This document shows positions 46,139-57,179 of a stretch of 64,000 bases of DNA, piece after piece. Location of the stretch: contig NW_024040041.1 of the NCBI RefSeq assembly GCF_014851395.1, forward strand, positions 16,002,526-16,066,525, in the 5' to 3' direction. Each line of letters opens with the position of its first letter. The first letter of the stretch is position 1. This DNA comes from Micropterus salmoides. Lineage: Eukaryota > Chordata > Actinopteri > Centrarchiformes > Centrarchidae. Under the pieces are notes generated by a model, which saw only the letters and a list, made by a program, of their open reading frames with translations, was not told the DNA's origin and did not search any database. The position numbers were made by a program, and so were the translations under genes.

Positions 46139-48019
46139 ATGGAAAAAGGATACCCACCACAGGAATCAGCTCCACCATACCCTGGGCCACCTATAAACTA
46201 TGGTGGTGCGGTGCCTCAGCCAGGGATGTACCCTCAGCCAGGGATGTACCCTCAGCCAGAGGTGTACCCTCAGCCAGGTTTCTCTGCAGCTGCACCTCCA
46301 CCTGCTGCATACCAAGGAGGTCTGTGTTTGGTCACTACCTGCGTTAAAATATAATGCTGTTACTTTAGTCCAGTCATGTTAAGGGATTTCTGGAAATATC
46401 TGTCCTAAACCATCCTTTCCTGCTTTTGTAAACTGTGTGTTTCATCTGCCAGGTGCTCCTTTTGCTCCGGCCATGGCTGCACCTGCCACAACAGGTAAGG
46501 TGATGTACCTGACCCAAGACAAAGCTACCCCACCTAAAACACTAGATGATGCACTCATCGTTGTATCATTTCTCAGAACATGTGCATGCACACACATACT
46601 GTACACATCAGTGAACACATCAGTGAACACACATCTTGGTGGCAAATATGTTTCCGTTCCAGTTTGTGAAACGAGAAGATCTGCCTCTGTAAAGTGCCAC
46701 AAAATCAGTGGGTGAAGTCTTCGGTCTCCAACAAAAGTGATCTGAATAGCCCATTTGTGGTCTCTGTGCATAACAAAAAGCTATTGTTCATGGTTTGTTG
46801 TTGGTGGTGTACAGTCACATTTTGAGTATTGCTTGCTGTAGTAGACGAAGGATCCCTATCAAAGGTATGTTACTTCTTCACGTGAAGTTCACATGTGAAA
46901 AGTGTACATCACACTAAGACTGCTCATATGAACTGTGGGATTCTCACATGAAGGATGTGTTGCAATTCTCACATTTACATTGATATCAATTATGAGGTTT
47001 TTTTGAGTTACTGTTTGTCAGTGACAGTTTCAAAACAAACAAAATGAGAACAATCTGAGTTGTCCTTTACTATAAAACCCCTTTTCTCCCCCCAGATGGC
47101 TTAATGACTTAAATTACTGACCGGGATCATAGAAAGACATCTCCTTATCAAATTGTTGTGCTATTGGCAGCCTCTGCTGTTCTTTTTGAGTCATTGCAGT
47201 CTGTACTTTTTATTCTTAAATCTTGACAGCCCCAAGTGGAAAGTCTACCGTAACAACAGAAATGTTTCACTAGCTGGCCACCACAGTTACACATATTATT
47301 AGATTGTGTAATTGTGTCTGCATGTATCCACCTGAGGTCAGCATTTATCCTTATCATGGAATCTGATGTTATGATGCAGAATTATGTGGCTATGACTGCC
47401 AGACTGATCATTTGATGTTCTTTTACAATATGTCTAATTTAGAGGTATTGGTTACAGGTAAATACTGACAAAGATTAAAAAAGTGCATAACTTCCAGTTA
47501 TGAGTGACAAATAGGACACATCACTCATTTTAAGCATGCTCAAGTGAAAATGGAGACAAAAGAATATGAAGACCAATATGTGCTGTGCATTTCTCATCCT
47601 CAGTGACTCACATGATAGTAGCACCTGCACTACATGACGTCCCAGGACAAACTGTGTGTCCCCACTGCCAGCAGACAGTGATCACCAAGACAGACCACAC
47701 AGCAGGCTTGATGACCTGGGCCATCTGTGGTGGCCTCGCCCTCTTTGGGTAAAACAACTTTTTGGGAAGAAACTTCTAGTAGTTTTTATCTTAAAATAAA
47801 GAGAAACATTTGAAACTATAAATTTCACAATAGGAAGGAGTAAAGCAAATCCTTTTTCACAAAGTGTAGGAACAAATCTGGGAAGTTATAACTCACTTTG
47901 TTTCCTCCTACAGGTGTTTTCTTTGCTGCTGTATCCCGTTCTGCATTGATTCCTGTAAAGATGTAGAGCATCACTGTCCATCCTGCCACAGAGTTATCTA
48001 CATATATAAGCGAATGTGA
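46139..48019 (+). CDS. litaf: LITAF (lipopolysaccharide-induced TNF factor / SIMPLE), intact
   Basis: LITAF proteins are monotopic proteins on the cytosolic face of late endosomes and lysosomes and act in sorting and innate signalling. Coding exons: 46139-46319, 46453-46494, 47604-47748 and 47914-48019. All splice sites are GT-AG, the phases agree, and the product is 157 residues, close to the usual length of about 160. The N-terminus is Pro-rich with a PPYPGPP stretch of the kind that binds WW-domain ligases, and a repeated PQPGMY/PQPEVY/PQPGF module. The LITAF domain follows: GQTVCPHCQQTVITKTDHTA supplies the first CxxC zinc knuckle. The membrane-inserting segment is LMTWAICGGLALFGCFLCCC with IPFCIDSCKDVEH, and HCPSCHRVIYIYKRM supplies the second knuckle. 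The first exon opens after an acceptor at 46123 with a short untranslated part, so an upstream noncoding exon is expected. Confidence 0.93.
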
Positions 48020-49219
48020 AACTATCTGGACTGTGAATGGGGGAGAAGAACATAATGCTTATCTGTAGCTTTTTAACAGCCTTACTTGCTCTGCAACCAA
48101 GCAATCTTTTTATGTAATGCAATCTTTTGATATTGTTTATAATAATGCAAAATGCCTTTATTCCAGAGAAGCATCATGCTGTGAGGCATTATATTCAGCA
48201 GTCATGGAACATTTGTTATTCATTAAACAAGGGATATAAACTAACAAATATGCTTACTGTAGTTATGAGCGGTTTTCTTGTTAAAAACAAAGGATCTCAC
48301 CAGTCACTTGTAGGGATTACACCTCGTACAACAACAACAGTCTGATCATGTTAGGGCCAAAAAAAGCACTTTTTGTGGATGTAATTTTGACGGGCACAAT
48401 TGCCCCGAAGGAATGCATTGCAGCCTCCGCAGGAGGTTCGCGACTGTTGGCTGAAGCCATCTACTGTACGGATTCCAAAAACCTTTTGTACCTACTAGTC
48501 ATTTTGACACCAAAATATGTGAAATAGTGAAATTATCCTTTCAAGGGATATTTCATCACTCGAAAAATGGTATTTTTCATAAAATTGTGCTGTCTATGCA
48601 GTAGAAAGACGTACATTTTTTTTTAACAGCCGGTCAGAGCTACTAACGTTTGGCTAAACTCTGATAGCACCATTGGGTAGAAAACTGGACTGTTGTGTGT
48701 GCTAAGCCTCATAAAAATGTGGATTGTACAGTATGTTTTCACACGTTGCTGTGCTAGTAACACTGTTATCATTACTCACATGTCAGTTTTGCCCCATTGG
48801 CTTTGACTGTTTTTGCTGCTTTTGATCCTGAAGTGTGCCCCAAGGTTTTTTTCCTCCATATCTACAAGAACATTGTCTTCTGCCAGTAGTTGTTGTAGGC
48901 AGTTGATTTTAGACAGGATGTTTTGATTTTGGAGCGGTAAGGAACCGCCCCTCTCTCGATCCAACTGTCTATGGAGGCAGGCATAAAAAAAAGTGAAAGT
49001 AAAATCTGTAGGCAAATAAACAGAGAGCTCTAGGTGCCGGCTACATGGAGGGAAGTTAACTGTTGTTCATTTGCATATACTAGCCACACTGTAATGATAC
49101 AAAGCCAGTTAAAAATGGGCAAAGTTTTCTCGAACAAACAGCACAACGCAGTGGATTACCCGCAAAAGCCCGTAACTTGCTCAAAATCCATGGTCTATCT
49201 CTCAAAAGCAAATCTTAGT
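48020..49219. other. No gene recognised (LITAF 3' side and intergenic)
   Basis: The first part should be the LITAF 3' untranslated region. No second gene is seen. The short frames on both strands lack signatures. Confidence 0.45.
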
Positions 49220-49645
49220 GTTATTGAACATGTCAGTGCCACCAGAATGACAAGTCCTTGTTTCATTTTTTACGAATAAGACAAGTCAAAATGTTTAGTG
49301 ATGTTACTAATATAACAGTGTACTCTGTAAATGTACAAGGCTGCACTTTTTCACTATGACATATCAATTTCAACAGTATAAAGTTGTACATTGCAAGAGA
49401 ATGGACAGGATTCACAGTTACGTTTTTACTATTTTTACTGTAATTTGTTGACAGACCATGTCATTGTGATGCAGAAAAGAAAAAGAAAGGACTGTTTTAC
49501 AGCACTGCATAGCACAACGGAAGAAATTACAAAATTAGAAATGTAAGCATGTGACACATGCCTTAGGCTGATGTTCCTGTCTGTCAGGTCATAGATTCTT
49601 ATCCACATCACAACGGATATCAATTACAGTAAGGAGACATTTACA
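49220..49645. repeat. Direct duplication, copy 1 (partner 51.55-51.95 kb)
   Basis: It shares gaacatgtcagtgccaccag, cattgtgatgcagaaaagaa and caacggaagaaattacaaaa with the partner in the same order, with small insertions and deletions between them. The blocks are nearly identical by eye. Confidence 0.85.
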
Positions 49646-49718
49646 AAAAAAAGTCTAATAGACATGTGTAGAATAATAATAATGATTGCATATACAGACG
49701 ATCTTCATATATATTATG

Positions 49719-49721
<3 letters not shown>

Positions 49722-49750
<29 letters not shown>
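49722..49750. repeat. (TA)n microsatellite
   Basis: An alternating TA tract is flanked by tgta/taca units that make it palindromic. Confidence 0.95.
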
Positions 49751-49754
<4 letters not shown>

Positions 49755-50124
49755 CATACATAATATGAGCATGAAACAAGCAATTGTTAATGTAGGAAAC
49801 AGCAGACAGTACATAATCATTTGCATCAGTGTGTCAAAGCATTTGCAATTTGTTCAAAACAAAGAGATGCTTTAATGATGTGCACAAGTGACGAGATGAT
49901 GTGAAGGTTGAACAAGTAGTTTTGAGAATTTCAATTCTTATGTACCAAAGCGACTGAGAAAAACGGCAAAACATTTTTACCTCTCTAACAGGACATTGTT
50001 TTAATAGCTTAAACCATTTAGCTTTTTTCTAAAACCCTTTATAGGTATTTTTACATTTATGGTTCTGACCATGGAGATGTTTTTGTTGCTGGTGGTAAAC
50101 CACATTGTAAACAAAGAAGTGGGT

Positions 50125-50275
50125 TTCTTTTAAAGGGATAGTAAGTGATTTTGCAGAAATTATTTGAACTCTATTGACAAACAAATACACCCCTCCATTC
50201 AGTGCTCCCTCAGAAGCCCCGCCCCCAAATTTGTGGATGCGCATTGCCAAGGTAACCAGCACTACTAGTATCTTT
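50125..50275. repeat. Probable interspersed repeat fragment
   Basis: Ttaaagggatagtaagtgat and cagaagccccgcccccaaat are strings I recall from a dispersed percomorph repeat. The right end is not defined. Confidence 0.4.
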
Positions 50276-51423
50276 GCTGAAATATAAAAATACAGTGACT
50301 GATGAGAGGATGATAAGTTTGTTTCAGATGAAAAGTGGACAAGGAACGTAACATCTCCGGTAGTATTAGGCTACTTAGTAATGCATTTCATATTTTGAAT
50401 TGTGGGAGGAAAAACCCTCAGAACGGGCTACAGGACTAATGGGCCCTCACTCTCACACTTCATATTCTTCAATGTAAATTATAGCTCAGTTTATGTGAAT
50501 TGTGGTCCTTTGATGCGAATAGTATTCTTCTCAATGACCAATAAAGTTCAAAGCCCAAGTTTAGTGATAATTTCAAACAAATGCAAATATAAATACCTCA
50601 TTCCTCAAACTCTATAATACAATGATTGACCTATCCTGTCTCCCTCCTCCTCTTGTGGGTCTTATTGTAGGACCCACCCTTTCCACCTTCACATCCACAC
50701 ATAATCAGTATTAAAACAATAGTGTAATTAGCCTACAATACGTCTAAAGAAATAAAGACTGAAATGCAGCATTGACCAATAAAACATAATTTTGGTATTA
50801 ACAAAGTATTAATGCATAAACCAATCACACAGTTGGTTAACATCAACACAGGCATGCCAAGTTTGTGTGCTGTGTCACATGATGACCTTCTCAGCCTTCA
50901 GAGCTGCAGCAGCTTCCCGTTTATGAATGTAGTTACTTTTATCAGGAGTGGGTATTAGCAACCTTATCAGGCCTGACTGCAAAAATGTGAAGGACACAGA
51001 CTGAGAGCAACAAGGCTGAGCAAAAAGACTGAACCCTAAACAGTGGCTAATACTCAAATCTCTGAGGTATCTCCAGCATTGAAACACCTCAAATGTTAAC
51101 AGCGTTGCCTGGTCATATAACTTGTTTCACAATGTGTACTCTTCAGACCTTTCCCTCTTTGGCTGTTTCTCAGCCATCTCTCCTTCTGGACAAGCCTAGA
51201 GTCCAGCATGTTCAAATGTACCAGTAAATACAACTTTCTCTTTGCCCCTGCTCCGGGTACGAGCTGGTTATGAGCGCTACCCCCATATGCTGCTGATTGG
51301 CTTAATCAATGTTGTGGGGATCGCACCTCTTTCTTTGTGTTCGATTTACAGACCCTGGGCTGTGGCAGAAAAGTGGACACATAAAAATGGAGAGCTAAAA
51401 AAACGTGCCAAAAAAAGGTGTAG

Positions 51424-51490
51424 TGGATTAAAATCACTTCCTACCACATGGTTGGCTATAACCTCAAACTGATAAAAGAAAGTGAAAGCA
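51424..51490 (+). promoter_or_regulatory. Orphan IFI44-like promoter relic
   Basis: It aligns by eye with 36220-36283: ttggctataac, then aaactgataaaagaaagtga and aagcagg. The IRF-type site GAAAGTGAAAGC is kept at 51478-51489. The stronger first ISRE is deleted here. No IFI44-like coding exon follows closely. Confidence 0.7.
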
Positions 51491-51549
51491 GGCAGATAAC
51501 CTACAAAACATGTTTTGTGTTTTATTTGGATACTTTCAAAATCTGGTTG

Positions 51550-51945
51550 TTCTGTCATTGAACATGTCAGTGCCACCAGAATGACAAGTCCTTATGCCAC
51601 TGTTTACGAATAAGACAGTCAAAATGTTTAGTGATGTTATCAATATATATAATATAATATAGTGTACTCTGTAAGTGTTGTCTGATGTAAACTATGGCTA
51701 ATGTTTTGATGACAATGATTGAAAATGCACAAGGCTGCGCTTTTTCATCAATTTCAACAGTATAAAGTCGACCATGTCATTGTGATGCAGAAAAGAAAAA
51801 GAAAGGACTGTTTTACAGCACTGCGTAGCACAACGGAAGAAATTACAAAATTAGAAATGTAAGCATGTGTGACACTCCTTAGGCTGATGTTCCTGACTCT
51901 TATCCACATCACAATGGATATCTTCATCAATTACAGTAAGGAGAC
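51550..51945. repeat. Direct duplication, copy 2 (partner 49.22-49.65 kb)
   Basis: It has the same blocks as copy 1 plus about 60 extra bases near 51670-51730. It lies just after the orphan promoter relic, which copy 1 does not have beside it. Confidence 0.85.
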
Positions 51946-51989
51946 ATACATATTTATGTGATGACATAACACTGAAATTTCATTTAATT

Positions 51990-52380
51990 TATTTTGATTT
52001 GGGCTCTTGAAGTCATTCACATTGACCAGGGCAGGAACCTTGTCCCATGTGTTTGCAGCTATGTGTGAAAAACTGGGCTTCCACAAGACAATGTATCACA
52101 CTCCTCCCCCCTCAGAGCGAAGAACTGGTTGGAAGATTAAACCACATTAGCAGAGCAGTTGGCCATAGTGATGGCTTGTGCTAGTGGCGTACCTGTCTGC
52201 TGCCCAGGACTCCACTTCCTGCTCCCCTGCCCTTTTCATGTTAGACAAGAAGATCTTGATTTAGCTGAGATGATGGCTGACAACCCTCCCAACACATCTG
52301 TGTCCCAACTATGGACTACAAGGACAAGACAGAAGAGAAATTCCCTGCACTTGACCTGAGTGTCTCACCCTGCCCCTCAT
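51990..52380 (+). pseudogene. Gypsy-type LTR retrotransposon integrase relic
   Basis: In one frame the sequence gives IHIDQGRNL. One base away it gives HVFAAMCEKLGFHKTMYHTP and SERRTGW. These fit the DQGRNF...F..MC..LG..KT.T.P...G..ER run of Gypsy-class integrase cores. A stop and two frame changes interrupt it and no LTR is seen. It is an old fragment of a retrotransposon. Confidence 0.55.
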
Positions 52381-54318
52381 GAAATGGACCTTTCCACTCC
52401 TCGGAGGAAACCCCATACTAGGTGACGTGTTATGGTACTTACACATTAGTGATACCAGCTTATAAAAAAACAGTTTGGCAGGTCTGGGGCACCTCTTGTG
52501 CAACAGCATGGCCCTATTGATAAATATAAATTAATAGTTCCATTGTGTTCTACCTGTTTTATGTAAGTGCTGATTGACATAAAAACATTTGCAGCCAACA
52601 ACTCTTACGCTGTCAAGAGGCTAGCTCACTGATGCCTAGTGTCTGCCGAAGAGACAGACATTTCTTGAGATGAAACTGCTTTATTCTGTGTTTTCAATGT
52701 TTTAATGACTTGTGATGGTAATTCAAGTTTTCAAATAAATAGCTTAGGCAAAGACTTGTCTTTCTGTGAATTCTATTCAAGTCTTCTGCAGAAAGAACTC
52801 ACTGGGACACACACGCATCAGAGTATCATCCAGGTAAGCTGCAGTTATCTTACCACTTTACTATCTTTTATCTTTATCTTACCACTGGAAAATGTTCTCT
52901 TTAAGAGGTCCTCTGGAGGACACTCAATCTAAATCTATCGTAAAGACAATTATGCCCTAGTACAGCCAGGTACATGTTGTAAAACATTGAAAGACACGAC
53001 CCCCTGGACACATCGTAAAGCATCACACACATTTACCTCCCATTGACCCTGTATCCGATAAACCAGAGGCCCTCAGTGAGTAACATTAATTACATGACTG
53101 TGTTTGGAGATGGTACCTAGATGGTACTGAAATTCCCATTACAGATCGGATCTGTTTGTTTTGGAGAGGAGACGACCTTGGTTGTCATTCGGCTCCAGGT
53201 TGAAACCTCCTGAACAGTCAAAATCGAAGGAATCCTACGCTAAAAACAAACTGAGAACCTAAACTGAGTGAACGTTAGCAGCAGCAGCAGCTCAGCTGTA
53301 AACATACTGCAGGACTGCACACCGCTTGGAACTTCGAGGGAGGTGATAACAAAAAACCTAAAAAAGGTATTTGACCAATGGAAAACTGAAAAAGAGTCAA
53401 AGCAAGTTGAGCAGGTACCATCCAGTGGAAAATGGGCTTTAGTGTTTAACTGTTGTGTTTAAATGTGATCACTATGTAGTAGTTCAATAAAGAAAATACT
53501 GTTATTGCTGGGTATGTTACACCCTAAAAAGGGAAGATATAAAAAGTTTGATGATGCTTCCTCTCTGGCAGCTTAATTTAGAATGTATTATTTTTAGACG
53601 TATTTGTATAGATTAAATGGTTCTTTAATTTAAAATATTCTAATAATGATATGCATTTTCTTTTCATTACAATGTCAACTATCCAATCTAATATTCTTTT
53701 TTCACTTTTCTTTTAGCAAGGTATATTGTCATTTCTCACTTACTAAAAAATGGTCTTTTAATCAATACATTTAAACTATCAAACTTGAATGGATATTTCT
53801 CTCTGTAAATCCTAGAGACAAGAAAACTTCAGGAAGTTGTCTTGACCACGCCTACATGCCTAGATACATTGAGTTGTTGCCATGGGATTGGCTGATTAGC
53901 TATTTGTGTTAACAAACAGTTGAACTGTTGTACCTAATGAAGTGTGTGTATTTTTTATTCATCACATCTTCATATCTTATGTCATTACGGAGTTGTAGAC
54001 TGTTGAATAGAGAGTGTGCATCTGCAAGTAAGTTGTCACACTTACCTGCACACTTTGACATAATTCAATGAACAGATGGGACTTGTGGTTGGCTAAAAAG
54101 AGGAAACAGTGCTTCTCTTTTGAGCACTTTGCATATTTATTGAAATGTTTCAGGAAGTCAAAAAAATGCATATCTTTCATTCATTCAAAGCAATTCGGCC
54201 ATTTCTGTTATTCTTTGTCTTCACAGTGTCGAAGAAAACTTTTTCTCTGTTGAAGCTACTTGCCCTGGCAAAGCTAGTTTCTCAGCAACAGCATTGTGTG
54301 CAGCTTAAGTAAACTTGT
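52381..54318. other. No gene recognised
   Basis: The 53.15-53.47 kb part looks exon-like in composition (agcagcagcagcagctcagc) but its 64-codon frame has no signature and no partner exon. If a fourth IFI44-like copy once spanned this region, I see no coding exon of it here. Confidence 0.4.
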
Positions 54319-54319
54319 A

Positions 54320-55990
54320 AGGCAAGGCAATTTTATTTATATAGCACCTTCCAAACACTACAGTCATTCAAATAGCTTTCCAGACACAAAGATACAAAAA
54401 CAGATACAGAGGTAGCCTACTTTATAGTATGAAGCTAGATAATTAGTGTGCAATAGATAGTAAAGTCAAGATTAAAACAATACACATTTATCTCTCAAAG
54501 TGCATTACATATGCAAGAGAGAGAATACATTTAAAAAAAAAAATTAAAATACTGTAACAATAGACAAAAATAAAAGTAAAAATTTTAATTAAAACACAGT
54601 TAAAACAATGAGATTAAAAGAGAAATGTATTAGACTGGGCTAAAAACCTTTATTAGATAAATACAAATTTAAAAGGTTTAAAAGGCCTCAGAGAACAGGA
54701 ATGTTTTAAGACCTGACTTAAAAGACTGTAAGGTGCTAGCTAGTCTCAGGTGCTTTGGGAGTTTTTCCAGGCATGAGGAGCATAAAAACAGAAAGCTGCT
54801 TCTCCATGTTTTGTTCTTGAGAAGGGAACAACAAGCAACCCAGCATCTGAAGACCTGAGGGGTCTAGCAGGTTCATGCCTTTGAAGGAGGTAATTTATGT
54901 AAATTGGTCCTAGCCCATTGAGTGCCTTATAAACAAGCATTCGGCATTATGTTTTATGAGATTTTACTAATGGAGAGTTTCTCCATGGTTCTTTCCTTTT
55001 ACCAGACACTGTCTTGGTGCAATGGTGTTGATAATATTGGACACTTTTGAGTTAAACTCTTCTACAAGATCACTAGCAGAAGCTGGAGTAAGAGCAGGTG
55101 TGGCAGGGAAGGCCTGAATAAATAACAGCTGTGTTCTGATATAGCTTCTCAAAGTGACATCTAATCTAGTGTGAATCATGGCATTGACAGACATTTCAAA
55201 TAAAATACAGTAATGGTCAGAGATTGCAACGTCAGTGACTGATATGTTGCAAATATCAGGAGCTTTGGATATAATTAAGTCCAGTGTATCGCCCTTACAA
55301 TGTGTGGGTTCTGAAACATGCTGAAAACAGACCAAAATTGTCTAGAGTATGGAGTAGTTCCATAGCACTGCTGTCCTTGATGTTGTCTACATGGATGTTG
55401 AAGTCACCGACAATAACTACCGAGTCAAAGTCGATGCATATGATAGACGGGAACTGTGTGAAATCATCCTGAAAGTTTGCTGAGAATGCTGGGGGCCTAT
55501 ATACCCTGAGTAATAAGACACCTGAGAAATATTTTAATACCATTGCAGGATATTGAAAGGTGGCAAACTTTCCAAATTATGTCTGCTTACATTGTAGTGT
55601 GTCATTATACAGGGCAGCCACTCCACCTCCTTTTTTGTTGGTTCTGACCTCACTCATAAAGCAGAAATTGTGGGGAGCTGAGTCAATAAGTACCATAACA
55701 CTATTATTTGCATTGAGCAAAGTTTCAGCCGGGAGATGATTTGAGACTGGCGGTGCAAGAGTTCATGGATGAGCTCCTCCAAAGAAGAAAGCTCAGATTT
55801 AAGGTATGAAAGTTCAGCAGGAGGCATCATGTCCAAAGTTGAGCGTGTTAGCTTGTTCTTTCCAAGATTTACCTGCCAGTCGACACAGCAGCTGCACACC
55901 GCCAGCACGCTGGAGGAGGCGTTGAAACAGCGGCCAGTCGATGGTAGTAGAGCTGAGGAAAAGTGTTTACCCGGCGGCCAAAGCTAAGCC
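54320..55990 (-). mobile_element. L2/Rex-like LINE with most of the reverse transcriptase deleted
   Basis: On the minus strand, reading from 55.99 kb: a leader frame (55654-55908), then the endonuclease part with VYRPPAFSANFQDDF and the VIVGDFNIHVDN block (55295-55543). KGDTLDLIISKAPDI and VAISDHYCILFE follow (54967-55335). The frame then jumps straight to the C-terminus (LVYKALNGLGPIYINYLLQR and RSSDAGLLVVP, 54746-54940). The reverse transcriptase between them is missing. The 3' tail ends at about 54320 in the tttatttatatagcacc form. Frames are broken between the pieces. Confidence 0.8.
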
Positions 55991-56819
55991 ACAAGACTCA
56001 GACTACTGCCCGTATACTATTGTGTCTAAATTATAATTACTAAAAACAAATTGATCATACAATCAGAGGCGTTCGGAGCAGGCAACCAGCGCAGGAAGAA
56101 TGTTTACGAGGCATAGCAACACTAAGGGCACTGCTGACCGTTCAGTTTTGTGTACACAAGAAACATATTAAACCACTTTTTGCTGGCCTTTTTGTTTTCT
56201 GCCCATATAGGTGTGAACTTCTGCTGGTGTGCCACAACAAACTGGTAGGCAAGTCTTCTGACCTCACTCTGTCCGGTCAGACCAAAATAAATGTCAGCTG
56301 ACCTAGTAATATAAAGTTGCTTCTCCAAATCAGGTGAAAAACTCATCAGTGGTGTTGAATGGCTACCATTGTTGTTGGCATGGCTGTCTGACTTTCAGTT
56401 TCTTCTCTGGTAATCTTTTACAGATTCAGAGTCACATTATGGTAATTTATGTCATTTATGTCGCTGTACTCCTGATTGATATGTTCGGCAACTTCGCCTG
56501 ACTGACTGCCTTTATCATTGTCAGGGGGTTGGCTGCCATGCTGTCTTTTGTTGGTTATTTCAAGCCATCTTCTTCAGTTTGGATGATTTCCTTTTACCAA
56601 CTGTTAGTAGTATATTTTGTGTTTTTGTTTAATAAATTATCATGTTTATCCTGCCGTGTGGAGTCTGCATTTGGATCCTAAAACCTGTTACCTGCCTGAC
56701 CTCACGGGACCAAATGGGACACAACAAGCAGAAAATAATCTGAAAAATTAAAGCAGATTTTAACTGTTTTCCATCTTTCCTCTCATAACTAAACACAGGG
56801 CCTTTTCTTTTAAGAACAA

Positions 56820-57070
56820 GTGTTTATTTTGATACTATAAAAAGATTTTGCTGATATTGATAGCAGAACTTGTATTGGAATATTTTCCATCACTGTCTTG
56901 GTACTTTTACTTAAGTAAAGGATCTGAATAATTCTTAATTCACTGGGGTAAATTAATGCACATTTACATGCAAAGTCTTACTTCACAGCTAAGGTAGGAG
57001 GTACGTACATCTTGACCCATCACACTTTCTCCCTGTAAGATGTCCTAATTTCGCAAATGCCATTAAAATT
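56820..57070 (+). pseudogene. Orphan duplicate of the IFI44-like start-exon region (copy D relic)
   Basis: It matches 38165-38400 around the copy C start exon: gcagaacttgta, catttacatgcaa, the acceptor tcttacttcacagct and a GGAGGTA donor-like end. The ATG of copy C (ctATGGGAGGAG) is ctAAGGTAGGAG here, so the start codon is lost. No downstream exon follows; a Tx1/L1-like LINE begins within about 150 bp. Confidence 0.75.
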
Positions 57071-57179
57071 TTATTAATGAAAAAATTGAATGGCATTTGC
57101 ATTTAACACTGAAAGAGCCCACCGCTCAATTCAGTCCAAACCGACAAACCAGCGGCTCCTCCCAGATCGAAAGATATTG

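Noticed and set aside
53268..53462. Small gene starting with a run of Ser codons
   Set aside because: The Ser run is an AGC repeat, the rest has no homologue I know, and no splice partners were found.
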